Source: Thermoleophilia bacterium (GTDB taxonomy: Bacteria; Actinomycetota; Thermoleophilia; Gaiellales; JAICJC01). From it: DNA of 64,000 nt. The stretch is taken from NCBI GenBank assembly GCA_025928435.1, contig JAICJM010000001.1:1-64000 (forward strand), written 5' to 3'. Made by a program: the position numbers and the translations under genes. Under the pieces are notes generated by a model, which saw only the letters and a list, made by a program, of their open reading frames with translations, was not told where the DNA came from and made no database searches. Each line of letters begins with the position of its first letter. Position 1 is the stretch's first letter. Shown piece by piece: positions 34,817 through 42,564 of the stretch.

Positions 34817-35583
34817 GCCGATCGCTGCCTGACGGCCTCGTACAGCGCGAGCGTGGCCGCCTGGGCGGCGTTGAGCGACTCCGCGCCGGGGGCCTGCGGG
34901 ATCGCGCAGACGACGTCGCACGACCCCACCACCTCGGCCGGCAGGCCGTGGCGCTCGGCGCCGACGGCGAGCGTCGTCGGGCCGGTCAGGTCGACCTCCC
35001 AGAGCGGCGTCTCGGCGCCCGCGACGAGGCCGACGCGCAGCCCGTCCTCGGGCAGCTCGGCGCCGATCTGGGTCGGGACGCGGAAGATCGCGCCCATCGA
35101 CGCGCGCACGCCCTTCCCGGCCAGGGGGTCCGAGCAGCCCGGCGAGAGCGCGAGCCGCGCCGGCCCGAGCGCGCCGCACGCCCGCACGACGGTGCCGACG
35201 TTGCCGGGGTCGATCACCCGGTGCAGGTAGACCGCCAGGGGTGAATAACCGGTGCCAGGCACCGGATACTCATGCGGGAGCGAGGCGATCTCGAAGAGGG
35301 CGATCACCCGCGCCGGATGGCCCAGCCCGCCGACCTCGGCGAGCAGCGAGTCGCGCACCGGCAACACGGGGCCGCCGCGGGCCAGCCGCGCGATCAGACC
35401 CTCGTCCGGCGGGCGGTCGGCCGCGATGAGCGTCTCGACCGGCAGGATGCCCGCGGCGAGCGCCTCCTCGACGATGTCCTCTCCCTCGGCCAGAAACTGC
35501 CCCAGCGCACGCCGGTGACGGCGGGCCTGGAGCTTGCGCGCGTGCTTCAGCCGGGCGTTGCCGTGGGAGGTGATCGGCTCCAC
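34789..35583 (-). CDS. TrmH/SpoU-type RNA 2'-O-methyltransferase
   Basis: The 264-residue protein has the SpoU substrate-binding N-terminus (PITSHGNARLKHARKLQARR) and the knotted SAM-binding motifs HRVIDPGNVGTVVRAC, LAVGAERHGLP and IPQAPGAESLNAAQAATLALY. It probably methylates 23S rRNA or tRNA ribose. GTG 35583 is 13 bases after rplT; a TTG at 35607 is possible. A 31-bp palindrome (35242-35272) is read in frame as about ten extra residues (EYPVPGTGYS) between the two domains. Confidence 0.88.
   Translation of the reverse strand: MEPITSHGNARLKHARKLQARRHRRALGQFLAEGEDIVEEALAAGILPVETLIAADRPPDEGLIARLARGGPVLPVRDSLLAEVGGLGHPARVIALFEIASLPHEYPVPGTGYSPLAVYLHRVIDPGNVGTVVRACGALGPARLALSPGCSDPLAGKGVRASMGAIFRVPTQIGAELPEDGLRVGLVAGAETPLWEVDLTGPTTLAVGAERHGLPAEVVGSCDVVCAIPQAPGAESLNAAQAATLALYEAVRQRSAQAASENGG
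35242..35272. repeat. 31-bp palindromic repeat variant inside a coding region
   Basis: Arms TGAATAACCGGTGCC and GGCACCGGATACTCA around a central A. Length, centre and TGAATA end match the type I palindromes at 14197, 38232 and 47954; the core is GGTGCC-A-GGCACC instead of GGGGTC-T-GACCCC, and two arm positions mismatch. On the minus strand it is read through without a stop inside the SpoU methylase gene. Confidence 0.75.
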
Positions 35584-35596
35584 GGCGGGGAGCCCG

Positions 35597-35956
35597 TCAT
35601 GCTGCAAGCGCGGCCTTGGCTGCCTCTGCCAGCGCCCCGAACGCCTTCGGGTCGGAGACGGCGAGGTCGGCGAGCACCTTGCGGTCGAGCTCGATCTCGG
35701 CCTTGCGCAGGCCGTGCATGAACTGGTTGTAGGAGAGGCCGTTCTGGCGGGCGCCCGCGTTGATGCGGATGATCCAGAGCCGGCGGAAGTCGCGCTTCCG
35801 CGCCCGACGGTCGCGGTAGGCGTAGGAGAGCGACTTCAGCATCTGCTCCTTCGCCTTGCGGTAGGTGTTCTTCTTGAGGCCGCGGTAGCCCTTCGAGGCC
35901 TCGAGCACCTCGCGGCGCTTCTTCTTGGCGTTGACGCTGCGTTTCACGCGTGCCAT
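35597..35956 (-). CDS. rplT: 50S ribosomal protein L20
   Basis: The 119-residue basic protein ([40 protein letters not shown]) is a full-length L20, an early-assembly 23S rRNA-binding protein. It ends the infC-rpmI-rplT order typical of bacteria. In Firmicutes and Proteobacteria L20 represses this operon; the leader upstream of infC here is consistent with some RNA-level control. Confidence 0.97.
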   Translation of the reverse strand: MARVKRSVNAKKKRREVLEASKGYRGLKKNTYRKAKEQMLKSLSYAYRDRRARKRDFRRLWIIRINAGARQNGLSYNQFMHGLRKAEIELDRKVLADLAVSDPKAFGALAEAAKAALAA

Positions 35957-35966
35957 CGTCGAGCTC

Positions 35967-36164
35967 CTATCGCTTTCCCAGGAGGCGCAGCGCCTCTTTT
36001 CGATCGGCCGGGACCATCTCCTTGGCCTGCCGCTTCACCCGCCGCCGCTTGGCGCTCTTGTGCTCCAGCAGGTGCGTGCGGAACGCGCGCCGGCGCAGCA
36101 ACTTGCCGCCGGAGCTCAGCCGGAACCGCTTCTTCGCGGCGGAAGACGTCTTCATCTTGGGCAT
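35967..36164 (-). CDS. rpmI: 50S ribosomal protein L35
   Basis: The 65-residue protein ([20 protein letters not shown]) matches L35 over its full length. It lies 13 bases after infC and 10 bases before rplT in one operon. Confidence 0.97.
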   Translation of the reverse strand: MPKMKTSSAAKKRFRLSSGGKLLRRRAFRTHLLEHKSAKRRRVKRQAKEMVPADRKEALRLLGKR

Positions 36165-36177
36165 CGTCGGATCTCCT

Positions 36178-36792
36178 TCAGGCGCCGGCGGCGGCCTCGT
36201 CGGCGGCCTCTGCGGGCGCGTCGTCCGCCTTCGCGGCGGGTGCGGCGACCGCCTTGTGCGGCGCCAGCATCATCACCATGTTCCGTCCGTCCTGCAGCGG
36301 CTGAGATTCGATCGACCCCAGGTCTTTCACATCATCGGCGAGCCGGAGCAACAGGTCGCGTCCCCGCTCCGGGTGCGTCATCTCGCGCCCGCGGAACATG
36401 ATCGTGACCTTCACCTTCGCCCGGCCCTTCAAGAACCGGACGACGTGACCCTTCTTGGTCTCGTAGTCGCCGATGCCGATCTTCGGCCGCAGCTTGATCT
36501 CCTTGATCGTGATCGTCGACTGGTGCTTGCGAGCGAGCTTTGCCTTCTGCTCCTGCTCATACCGGTACTTCGAGTAATCCATCACCCGGCATACGGGCGG
36601 ACGGGCCTCCGGGGCCACCTCGACCAGGTCGAGGTTCTTGTCCCAGGCGTACCGCTGGGCCTCGTCTGTGTTCTTGATGCCGATCTGCGTACCGTCGGCG
36701 TCGATCAGACGCACCTGGGGGACGCGGATCGCCTCGTTGATCCGGGTGGTCGGCTCTTGGGGCCGTTGGTCGAGCTGCCTGCGGGGCCTCAA
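36178..36792 (-). CDS. infC: Translation initiation factor IF-3
   Basis: The 204-residue protein has the IF-3 N-domain ([20 protein letters not shown], then [18 protein letters not shown]) and C-domain ([31 protein letters not shown]), plus an Ala/Asp-rich tail of about 25 residues. The only start before the conserved region is TTG at 36792, as a TAG stop lies in frame five codons upstream. A rare start codon fits the known IF-3 self-control through initiation discrimination. The operon is preceded by a structured leader with a terminator hairpin. Confidence 0.95.
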   Translation of the reverse strand: MRPRRQLDQRPQEPTTRINEAIRVPQVRLIDADGTQIGIKNTDEAQRYAWDKNLDLVEVAPEARPPVCRVMDYSKYRYEQEQKAKLARKHQSTITIKEIKLRPKIGIGDYETKKGHVVRFLKGRAKVKVTIMFRGREMTHPERGRDLLLRLADDVKDLGSIESQPLQDGRNMVMMLAPHKAVAAPAAKADDAPAEAADEAAAGA

Positions 36793-36978
36793 GACCTGCG
36801 CCTAGTCACGATCATCCTCAAATCGGTGGAGCTCCTCTCCTCGACACGAAAAAATGGGTGCCGAAAGCACCCGAGTTACGCCTCCACAGCGAAGGCGATA
36901 GCCGAACGATTCGGTTGAACCTCCCGGCCCGAAGCCGGAGAGGTGAGGGGCGTGATGCCTCTGCTTTTCCAGACAGTT
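36793..36978 (-). promoter_or_regulatory. Structured infC leader RNA (about 180 nt)
   Basis: Between the promoter and infC the minus strand can form successive hairpins: CCGGC-TTCGG-GCCGG, CCGAA-TCG-TTCGG, CGCCT...AGGCG, and then the terminator GGGTGC-TTTCG-GCACCC. Long leaders with attenuators upstream of infC-rpmI-rplT are known in Bacillus, where L20 controls them; the arrangement here is analogous, but I see no specific match. No convincing leader peptide is present. Confidence 0.6.
36849..36872 (-). terminator. Intrinsic terminator/attenuator in the infC leader
   Basis: On the minus strand GGGTGC pairs with GCACCC across a five-base loop, followed by A and six T. It lies 57 bases before the infC start, inside the leader, so read-through must be regulated or partial for the ribosomal operon to be made. 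Confidence 0.75.
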
Positions 36979-37007
36979 AGTATAGCAACGCCCTGGTGGC
37001 GGCCAAA
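36979..37007 (-). promoter_or_regulatory. Sigma-70-type promoter of infC operon
   Basis: Minus-strand -10 TATACT (36979-36984) with a -35-like TTTGGC (37002-37007) at 17-bp spacing. This gives a leader of about 180 nt before infC. The -10 matches the consensus better than others in the window, as expected for a ribosomal operon. Confidence 0.6.
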
Positions 37008-37058
37008 TCGTCGTTTGCACGCCTTGACCGACGCGCTCGCCTTGGGCATGATCGCGGG

Positions 37059-37703
37059 GTGTTCCACGACCGCACCCAGGCAGGAGCGGCCCTGGCAGCG
37101 GCGATGCCGGAGCTGCGCAAGAAGGCGAACGTGACCGTCATCGGGCTCGCCCGCGGCGGCGTCGAGGTGGCCGCCGAGGCCGCCCGCCTGCTCGATCTGC
37201 CGCTGGACGTACTGTGCGTCCGCAAAGTCGGGACGCCGGGCCACCCGGAGCTCGCGATGGGCGCCGTCGCGCCCCAGGGCGAACGCTACACGAACCGGCG
37301 CGTCGCCGGCCGGCTCACCGCCGCCCAGGTCGACGCCGCATACGACCAGGCGACCGCGCAAGCCCGCGAGATGGACGAGCGCCTGCGTGCCGCCACCCCG
37401 ATGGTGCTCGTCGGCCGCACCGCCGTGATCGTCGACGACGGGGCCGCCACGGGCGCCTCGATCCGGGCCGCGCTGGCGGCTGTGCGCAACGCGGGCGCCC
37501 GTCAGACCGTGATCGCGCTTCCGGTGCTACCCCGGCTCGCGGTCGAGCGCCTCCAGCGCGAATGCGACCGGCTCGTCACCCTGCGCGCACCGCAGCGCTT
37601 CCATGCCGTCAGCCAGTTCTACGAGAACTTCGACGAGGTCACCGAGTCGCGCGTGATGGCGCTGCTCGCGAACGCGAAGCCCGCGGTCGAGCTCACCGTC
37701 TAG
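37059..37703 (+). CDS. Phosphoribosyltransferase-domain protein
   Basis: The 214-residue protein begins VFHDRTQAGAALAAAMPELR (GTG start) and has the PRPP-binding loop VIVDDGAATGASIRAAL, with VIGLARGGVEVAAEAARLL and CVRKVGTPGHPELAMGAV. Such stand-alone PRTase proteins are often annotated as putative phosphoribosyltransferases; the base acted on is unknown and some are regulatory. CATGAT six bases before GTG supports the start. It is followed 12 bases later by the 2H phosphoesterase gene. Confidence 0.8.
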   Translation: MFHDRTQAGAALAAAMPELRKKANVTVIGLARGGVEVAAEAARLLDLPLDVLCVRKVGTPGHPELAMGAVAPQGERYTNRRVAGRLTAAQVDAAYDQATAQAREMDERLRAATPMVLVGRTAVIVDDGAATGASIRAALAAVRNAGARQTVIALPVLPRLAVERLQRECDRLVTLRAPQRFHAVSQFYENFDEVTESRVMALLANAKPAVELTV

Positions 37704-37715
37704 CCCGGGGCAACG

Positions 37716-38234
37716 GTGGCGCCCACCGCGATCGTTGTGCCGTTCCCCGACGTCCCGGCGGTCGTGCACATCCACCGGCGCGCGCTGACGAGCGACGGCG
37801 CCGACGGGATGCCGCCGCACGTGACCCTGATCTACCCGTTCGTCGACGACGCCGATCTGAGCGCCGGTGAGGTGGGTCGCCTGCGCCGCGTTTTCGGCGT
37901 TTTCGCGCCGTTCGACGTGACGTTCTCGGAGTTCGGCCGGTTCGACGCGCGGCCGCCCGTGCTCTACCTCGCGCCGGAGCCCGCCCAGCCGTTCCTCGAG
38001 ATGGTCGCGGCGCTCGCGCAGGAGGTCCCGGCCCATCCGCCGTTCGGCGGCGTCCACGAGACGGTGATTCCGCATCTGACGGTCGCCCATGCCGAAGACG
38101 CCACGGCCCTGCGAGGCGCCGAGGACGACGTCCGCCGCCACCTGCCCGTCCACGCTCGGGTCAACGAGGTGACGGTCATGGAGCACCGCGTGGACGGCTG
38201 GTGCCCCCGCGAGCGCATCGCGCTCAACCCCTGA
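37716..38234 (+). CDS. 2'-5' RNA ligase/2H phosphoesterase family protein
   Basis: The 172-residue protein carries the two H-x-T-x motifs of the 2H superfamily: HVTLIYPF (His35) and HLTVAH (His120). Members hydrolyse 2',3'-cyclic phosphates or 2'-5' linkages in RNA. A GTG start lies 12 bases after the phosphoribosyltransferase gene, so the two likely share a transcript. Its TGA stop is the first three bases of the palindromic repeat at 38232. Confidence 0.85.
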   Translation: MAPTAIVVPFPDVPAVVHIHRRALTSDGADGMPPHVTLIYPFVDDADLSAGEVGRLRRVFGVFAPFDVTFSEFGRFDARPPVLYLAPEPAQPFLEMVAALAQEVPAHPPFGGVHETVIPHLTVAHAEDATALRGAEDDVRRHLPVHARVNEVTVMEHRVDGWCPRERIALNP

Positions 38235-38262
38235 ATAAAAGGGGTCTGACCCCGTTTATTCA
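38232..38262. repeat. 31-bp palindromic repeat, type I (copy 2)
   Basis: Arms TGAATAAAAGGGGTC and GACCCCGTTTATTCA around T; one mismatch from the copies at 14197 and 47954. It lies exactly between convergent genes and supplies the TGA stop of both: 38232-38234 for the 2H phosphoesterase and 38260-38262 for the hotdog gene. Confidence 0.92.
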
Positions 38263-38676
38263 GTGGCCGACGATGCCTGCGCCGCCCGGGCCGCGCTGGT
38301 GCTCGCGGCGGACGACGTAGGTGCCGCGGGCGCGGGTGGCCAGGATCGGCTCCGCCAGGAGGTCGGCAGCCGACTCGCTCACCTCCGGGCGGGGCGTGAT
38401 CTCCTTCCAGATCTCGAGGTCGACCGTGCGGCTCGTGTTGCCCATACGCACGATCGTGCCCTTCGCCCGGACGAAGTCGCCGCCGTGGAGCGGCGCCAGG
38501 AACTCGACCTTCTCGTAGCCGGCGAACAGGCCCTCGTCACCGTCGGTGCGGATCGCAAGCTCGGTGACGATGTCGCCGAAGAGCTCCAGGCCGTGGGCGC
38601 CGTCGACCAGATTGCCGCCGTAGTGGACGTCGGCGGCCGACAGGCGCACCCGCAGCTCGGCGGTCATGCCCTCCAT
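38260..38676 (-). CDS. Hotdog-fold protein, 3-aminobutyryl-CoA ammonia-lyase-like (Kal)
   Basis: The 138-residue protein matches, from memory of the family, the beta-aminoacyl-CoA ammonia-lyase Kal of lysine fermentation: VHYGGNLVDGAHGLELFGD, GDEGLFAGYEKVEFLAPLHG and GNTSRTVDLEIWKEI are its conserved blocks. Kal removes ammonia from 3-aminobutyryl-CoA to give crotonyl-CoA. A thioesterase relative is the alternative. TAGGAT six bases before ATG allows its own transcript, but it begins only nine bases after the S58 peptidase gene on the same strand. Its stop is in the palindromic repeat. Confidence 0.7.
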   Translation of the reverse strand: MEGMTAELRVRLSAADVHYGGNLVDGAHGLELFGDIVTELAIRTDGDEGLFAGYEKVEFLAPLHGGDFVRAKGTIVRMGNTSRTVDLEIWKEITPRPEVSESAADLLAEPILATRARGTYVVRREHQRGPGGAGIVGH

Positions 38677-38685
38677 GCGGCCATC

Positions 38686-39621
38686 CTACGCCCCCCGGCG
38701 CACGAGGTGGACGGGGAACTCGTCCTGCATCTTCCCGTTGCGGCGCCGGCCCGGCCGCGCCGCGACCAGGCAGTTGTAGACCGCCTCCTCGGCCGCCTCG
38801 TAGGCCGCGGCGAAGAGAGGCGAGAGCCGGCCGAGCGGGAAGCCCTCGGCCTCGGCGACCGTGAACGCGACCGCGATCTCGCCCGAGCCGTTCGACGCAT
38901 ACGACCCCGCCCGGGCCAGGCCGAGCAGCGGCCGCAGCGCCAGCCGCCGCAGCTGCTGCGCCTCGAGCGGCGCGTCCGTCGCACAGACCGCGATGCACGA
39001 GCCCTCGGGCGGCTCCGGCGGCTCGGCCGGCTCGAAGCGCAGGCCACCCGACGTGAACCGCTCGCGGTCGCCGAAGTTGCACATGAGCAGCACCCCGACG
39101 GCGTGGCCGTCGACGCTCCGCGAGGCCGTGCCGATCCCGCCCGGGAAGTCGAAGCAGGTCATGCCGGTCCCACCGCCGACCGTCCCCTCGGCGACCTCCT
39201 CGCCGGCGTTCGCGAGCGCCGTGTTCACGTCGTCGACCGTGACCGTGCGCGAGTCGCCCATGTCGGAGTCGTCGCACTCGCCCACGACCGGGATGACCGT
39301 GTTGTCGGGATCGCCTCCTGCTGCGAGCACGGCGCCGTGGTAGACGGTGCCGACGGCGTGCGTCCCGCACAGCCACACCGGCGACTGGATGATCCCCCAC
39401 TCGTCGATCTCGAGCTTCTTCGTCAGCTCGCCGACGCCGTTCACGGTGTTCACGCCCGCCCGCGCCGGCAGTCGCGGCGGCACGACGACGGAGACGCCGG
39501 TCGCCTCGCCGCTGCCGGCCTGGGCGTGGCCGACGAGGACGCCGGGCACGTCGGTGATGGCGTTGCGCGCGCCCGTCGGGAAGAGGCCCACCGGCCCGGC
39601 CAGGTCGCGCCAGCGGGTCAT
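38686..39621 (-). CDS. S58/P1-family aminopeptidase (DmpA/BapA-like)
   Basis: The 311-residue precursor has the P1-family blocks ITDVPGVLVGHAQAG, NTVNGVGELTKKLEIDEWG, GGTGMTCFDFPGGIGTASRS and the self-processing junction Gly207-Ser208 before CIAVCATDAPLEAQQLRRLA, where the new N-terminal Ser is the nucleophile. Relatives include DmpA (L-aminopeptidase/D-esterase) and BapA, which cleaves beta-amino-acid peptides. ATG overlaps the stop of the ABC ATPase gene (ATGA), tying it to the importer operon. Confidence 0.88.
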   Translation of the reverse strand: MTRWRDLAGPVGLFPTGARNAITDVPGVLVGHAQAGSGEATGVSVVVPPRLPARAGVNTVNGVGELTKKLEIDEWGIIQSPVWLCGTHAVGTVYHGAVLAAGGDPDNTVIPVVGECDDSDMGDSRTVTVDDVNTALANAGEEVAEGTVGGGTGMTCFDFPGGIGTASRSVDGHAVGVLLMCNFGDRERFTSGGLRFEPAEPPEPPEGSCIAVCATDAPLEAQQLRRLALRPLLGLARAGSYASNGSGEIAVAFTVAEAEGFPLGRLSPLFAAAYEAAEEAVYNCLVAARPGRRRNGKMQDEFPVHLVRRGA

Positions 39622-40643
39622 GCCAGGATGCAGGCGGCGCGGTGCTCGGGCGACGTCGCCGACGCCGGCCGGCGCAGCTCGGGATCGATGTTGCGGCACT
39701 CCTCCTGCGCGATCGGGCAGCGGGGATGGAAGCGGCATCCGGACGGGATGTGCACCGGGTTCGGCGTCTCGCCCACGAGGATCTGAGGCTCGGTCGAGTC
39801 GCGCGGGTCGCGCTTGGGCACGACCGAGATCAGCGCCTTCGTGTAGGGGTGGAGCGGGTTCCGCACGACGTCCTTGGCGGGCCCCTCCTCGACGATCCGG
39901 CCCAGGTACATCACCGCGATCCGGTCGGCGAAGTGCGCGGCCGTCGACAGGTCGTGCGTGATCATCAGGATGGCGAGGCCGTCGCGGCGCAGCTCGTCCA
40001 GCAGCCGCAGGATTCCGGCGCGAACCGAGACGTCGAGCATCGACACCGGCTCGTCCGCGAGCAGCAGCTTCGGCTTCAGCACCATCGCCGCGGCGATGGC
40101 GACCCGCTGCCGCTGGCCGCCGGAGAGCTCGTGCGGGAAGCGGTCGAGGTAGAGCTCGGGCGGCTCCAGGCCGGCCTGGACGAGCGCCTGCACCACCAGC
40201 GCGTCGCGCTCGTCCGCCTTCCCGCCGAGGCCGTGGATCAGGAGCGGCTCGGCGACGGTGTCACGCACGCGGTAGCGCGGGTCGAGCGACTCGTACGGAT
40301 CCTGGTAGATGATCTGCATCTCGCGTCGCAGCGGCCGCAGCTGGCGGTGGCTCAGTTGCGAGATGTCCCGGCCGCGGAAGAGGATCCGGCCGGCGTCGGC
40401 AGCGACCATCCGCATCACCGTCTGGGCGGTGGTGGTCTTGCCGCAGCCGGACTCCCCGACGAGCGCGAGCATCTCCCCGGGCCCGACCGAGAAGTCGACG
40501 CCCTCGACCGCGTGCACGTGCTCCTGCTCCTGGCGCCGCAGGGTTCCGAGGAAGCCGCGGGGCACCGGGTAGCGCGTGACGAGGCCCTCGACCTCGAGCA
40601 GGGAGCCGTTCGCCGGGGCGGTTCCGGCCTCGACCGCGCTCAC
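39618..40643 (-). CDS. Peptide ABC transporter ATP-binding protein (OppF/DppF)
   Basis: The 341-residue ATPase has Walker A GESGCGKTTTAQT, signature ELSGGQRQR, Walker B KLLLADEPVSMLD and the C-terminal oligopeptide-transporter extension with four Cys-like positions (CRFHPRCPIAQEECRNIDPE) that can hold an iron-sulfur cluster. It powers peptide import with DppD. ATG overlaps the previous TGA. Confidence 0.93.
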   Translation of the reverse strand: MSAVEAGTAPANGSLLEVEGLVTRYPVPRGFLGTLRRQEQEHVHAVEGVDFSVGPGEMLALVGESGCGKTTTAQTVMRMVAADAGRILFRGRDISQLSHRQLRPLRREMQIIYQDPYESLDPRYRVRDTVAEPLLIHGLGGKADERDALVVQALVQAGLEPPELYLDRFPHELSGGQRQRVAIAAAMVLKPKLLLADEPVSMLDVSVRAGILRLLDELRRDGLAILMITHDLSTAAHFADRIAVMYLGRIVEEGPAKDVVRNPLHPYTKALISVVPKRDPRDSTEPQILVGETPNPVHIPSGCRFHPRCPIAQEECRNIDPELRRPASATSPEHRAACILA

Positions 40644-41620
40644 TGCGCCACCTGCATCGGGACGTCGTTCAGGTGACAGGCGGCCGTGTGGTTGTCGGCG
40701 ACCTCACGCAGGCGCGGCTCCTCCCGCGGGCAGCGCGAGAAGGCCGAGTCGCAGCGGGGGTGGAAGGGGCATCCGACCACCTCGCGGTCGAGACGCGGCG
40801 GCGCGCCGGGGATCGAGGTCACCTCGTCGTCGCCGTGCAGGTCGGGCGTCGCCTGGAAGAGCATCCGCGTATACGGGTGGCGGGGGTCGTGGAAGAGCGT
40901 CTCGATCGGCCCCGACTCCGCGATCTTGCCGGCATACATCACCGCCGCCCGCCGGCATACCTGGGCGACGACGGGCAGGTCGTGCGTGACGAGGATCATC
41001 GCCAGCCCGAGATCCTCGGTGAGCCGCACCAGCAACTCGAGGATCTGGGCCTGCACCATCACGTCGAGTGCCGTCGTCGGCTCGTCGGCGAGGAGCGCCT
41101 TGGGGTTGCAGGCGAGCGCCATCGCGATCGCAGCCCGCTGGCGCATGCCGCCCGAGAACTCGTGTGGATAGCGGTCGGCCCGCTCCCCGGAGATCCCGAC
41201 CATCTCGAGCAGCTCCGCGGCCTGGGTGCGGGCGGCCCGACCGGAGGAGACCCCGTGCAGCTCCATGGGCTCGACGATCTGCGACCCGACGGTCTTCACC
41301 GGGTTGAACGCGTTCATCGCTCCCTGGAACACCATGGCCACGTCGCGCCACCGGTGCGGCGAGATCGACTCCTCGCCCTTCGCGAGCACGTCCTCGCCGT
41401 CGAGAAGCACCCGTCCGGCCACACTCGCGCTCGGTGGCAGAAGCCCCATGAGTGCCAGGATCGTCGTCGTCTTCCCGCAGCCCGACTCGCCCACGAGACC
41501 CATCCGCTCGCCCGGGTACAGGTCGAACCCGACGCCCTGGACGGCGTGCAGCTCGCCGCCGGGCACGTCGAACCAGACCTCGAGGCCCTCCACGCTCAGG
41601 ACGGGGGTGGAGGCGGTCAC
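40640..41620 (-). CDS. Peptide ABC transporter ATP-binding protein (OppD/DppD)
   Basis: The 326-residue ATPase has Walker A GESGCGKTTTILA, signature EFSGGMRQR, Walker B KALLADEPTTALD and the C-terminal extension CPFHPRCDSAFSRCPREEPR. GTG 41620 overlaps the permease TGA (GTGA). It pairs with the next ATPase in the family's usual D-F order. Confidence 0.93.
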   Translation of the reverse strand: MTASTPVLSVEGLEVWFDVPGGELHAVQGVGFDLYPGERMGLVGESGCGKTTTILALMGLLPPSASVAGRVLLDGEDVLAKGEESISPHRWRDVAMVFQGAMNAFNPVKTVGSQIVEPMELHGVSSGRAARTQAAELLEMVGISGERADRYPHEFSGGMRQRAAIAMALACNPKALLADEPTTALDVMVQAQILELLVRLTEDLGLAMILVTHDLPVVAQVCRRAAVMYAGKIAESGPIETLFHDPRHPYTRMLFQATPDLHGDDEVTSIPGAPPRLDREVVGCPFHPRCDSAFSRCPREEPRLREVADNHTAACHLNDVPMQVAQ

Positions 41621-42564
41621 TCGGAATCGAGCCTCCCCCGCAGCGGCCGCAGCCGGAAGCGGCGGACTGACAGGTGGCCGACGCGCAGGCGCGGGTTGAG
41701 CGCGTCCTCCATCGCCTGGCCCATCATCGTCGCGGCCAGGATGACGATCGTCACGCACAGGCCCGGCGGGATGATCGCCCACCACGCCTTGTGGAAGATG
41801 GCGCCGCCGGAGAGCGAGTTCTGGATCAGCTTGCCCCAGGAGATCGTGGACGGATCCTCCAGGCCGAGGAAGGCGATGTACGTCTCGGCGAAGACGGCGA
41901 TGGCGATCGTGAGAACGGTGTTCGCGACCAGAAGCGGCGCCACCTGGGGCGTGATGTGCTTCCACAGCAGCCGCCCGTGCCCGCCGCCGAGCGCCCGGGC
42001 GCGTTTCACGTAGACGCGTTCACGGACGGACTTCACCTGGGCGCGGATCAGCCGCGCCGTGCTGGTCCAGTAGATCACGCCGATGATCAGGATGACGTTC
42101 AGGAGGCTGCGCCCGAACACCGCCGCGGCCACGATCATGAGCGGCACGTCCGGAATCACCAGGAAGTAGTCGGTGATCCGCATGAGCGTGATGTCGGTCT
42201 TGCCGCCGAAGTAGCCCGAGAGCAGGCCGACTCCGCCGCCGATGATCATCGCCACGGCGGCACCGGCGAACCCGACGATCATCGAGACGCGCGCGCCCGC
42301 GATCACCTCGGAGAGCATGTCGATCCCGCCGTCGTCGAGCCCGAGCAGGTGCTTGCCGTTCGGCGCCTGGTAGACCGGGCCGACCTGCGTCGTCGTGCTG
42401 TAGGGCTCGATCCAGGGCCCGATGACGGCGATCACGATGAAGAAGAGCAGCACCACCGCGCCGACGACGGCCACCTTCTGGCCCAGCATCACCTCGCGCA
42501 CGAAGCCGCGCCGCGTCGTCGGAGTTGCGACAGGCGTATCGGCGAGCTGGATCGCTTCGGTCAT
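41617..42564 (-). CDS. Peptide ABC transporter permease (OppC/DppC)
   Basis: The 315-residue membrane protein has the OppC N-terminal domain (APNGKHLLGLDDGGIDMLS), six spans and the EAA loop (YVKRARALGGGHGRLLWKHI). The C-terminal tail (RVGHLSVRRFRLRPLRGRLD) is basic. ATG overlaps the stop of the partner permease (ATGA). Confidence 0.92.
   Translation of the reverse strand: MTEAIQLADTPVATPTTRRGFVREVMLGQKVAVVGAVVLLFFIVIAVIGPWIEPYSTTTQVGPVYQAPNGKHLLGLDDGGIDMLSEVIAGARVSMIVGFAGAAVAMIIGGGVGLLSGYFGGKTDITLMRITDYFLVIPDVPLMIVAAAVFGRSLLNVILIIGVIYWTSTARLIRAQVKSVRERVYVKRARALGGGHGRLLWKHITPQVAPLLVANTVLTIAIAVFAETYIAFLGLEDPSTISWGKLIQNSLSGGAIFHKAWWAIIPPGLCVTIVILAATMMGQAMEDALNPRLRVGHLSVRRFRLRPLRGRLDSE

Noticed and set aside
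36802..37020. 72-codon frame in the infC leader considered as a leader peptide
   Set aside because: It would begin upstream of the promoter, has no ribosome site, and its sequence is not protein-like.
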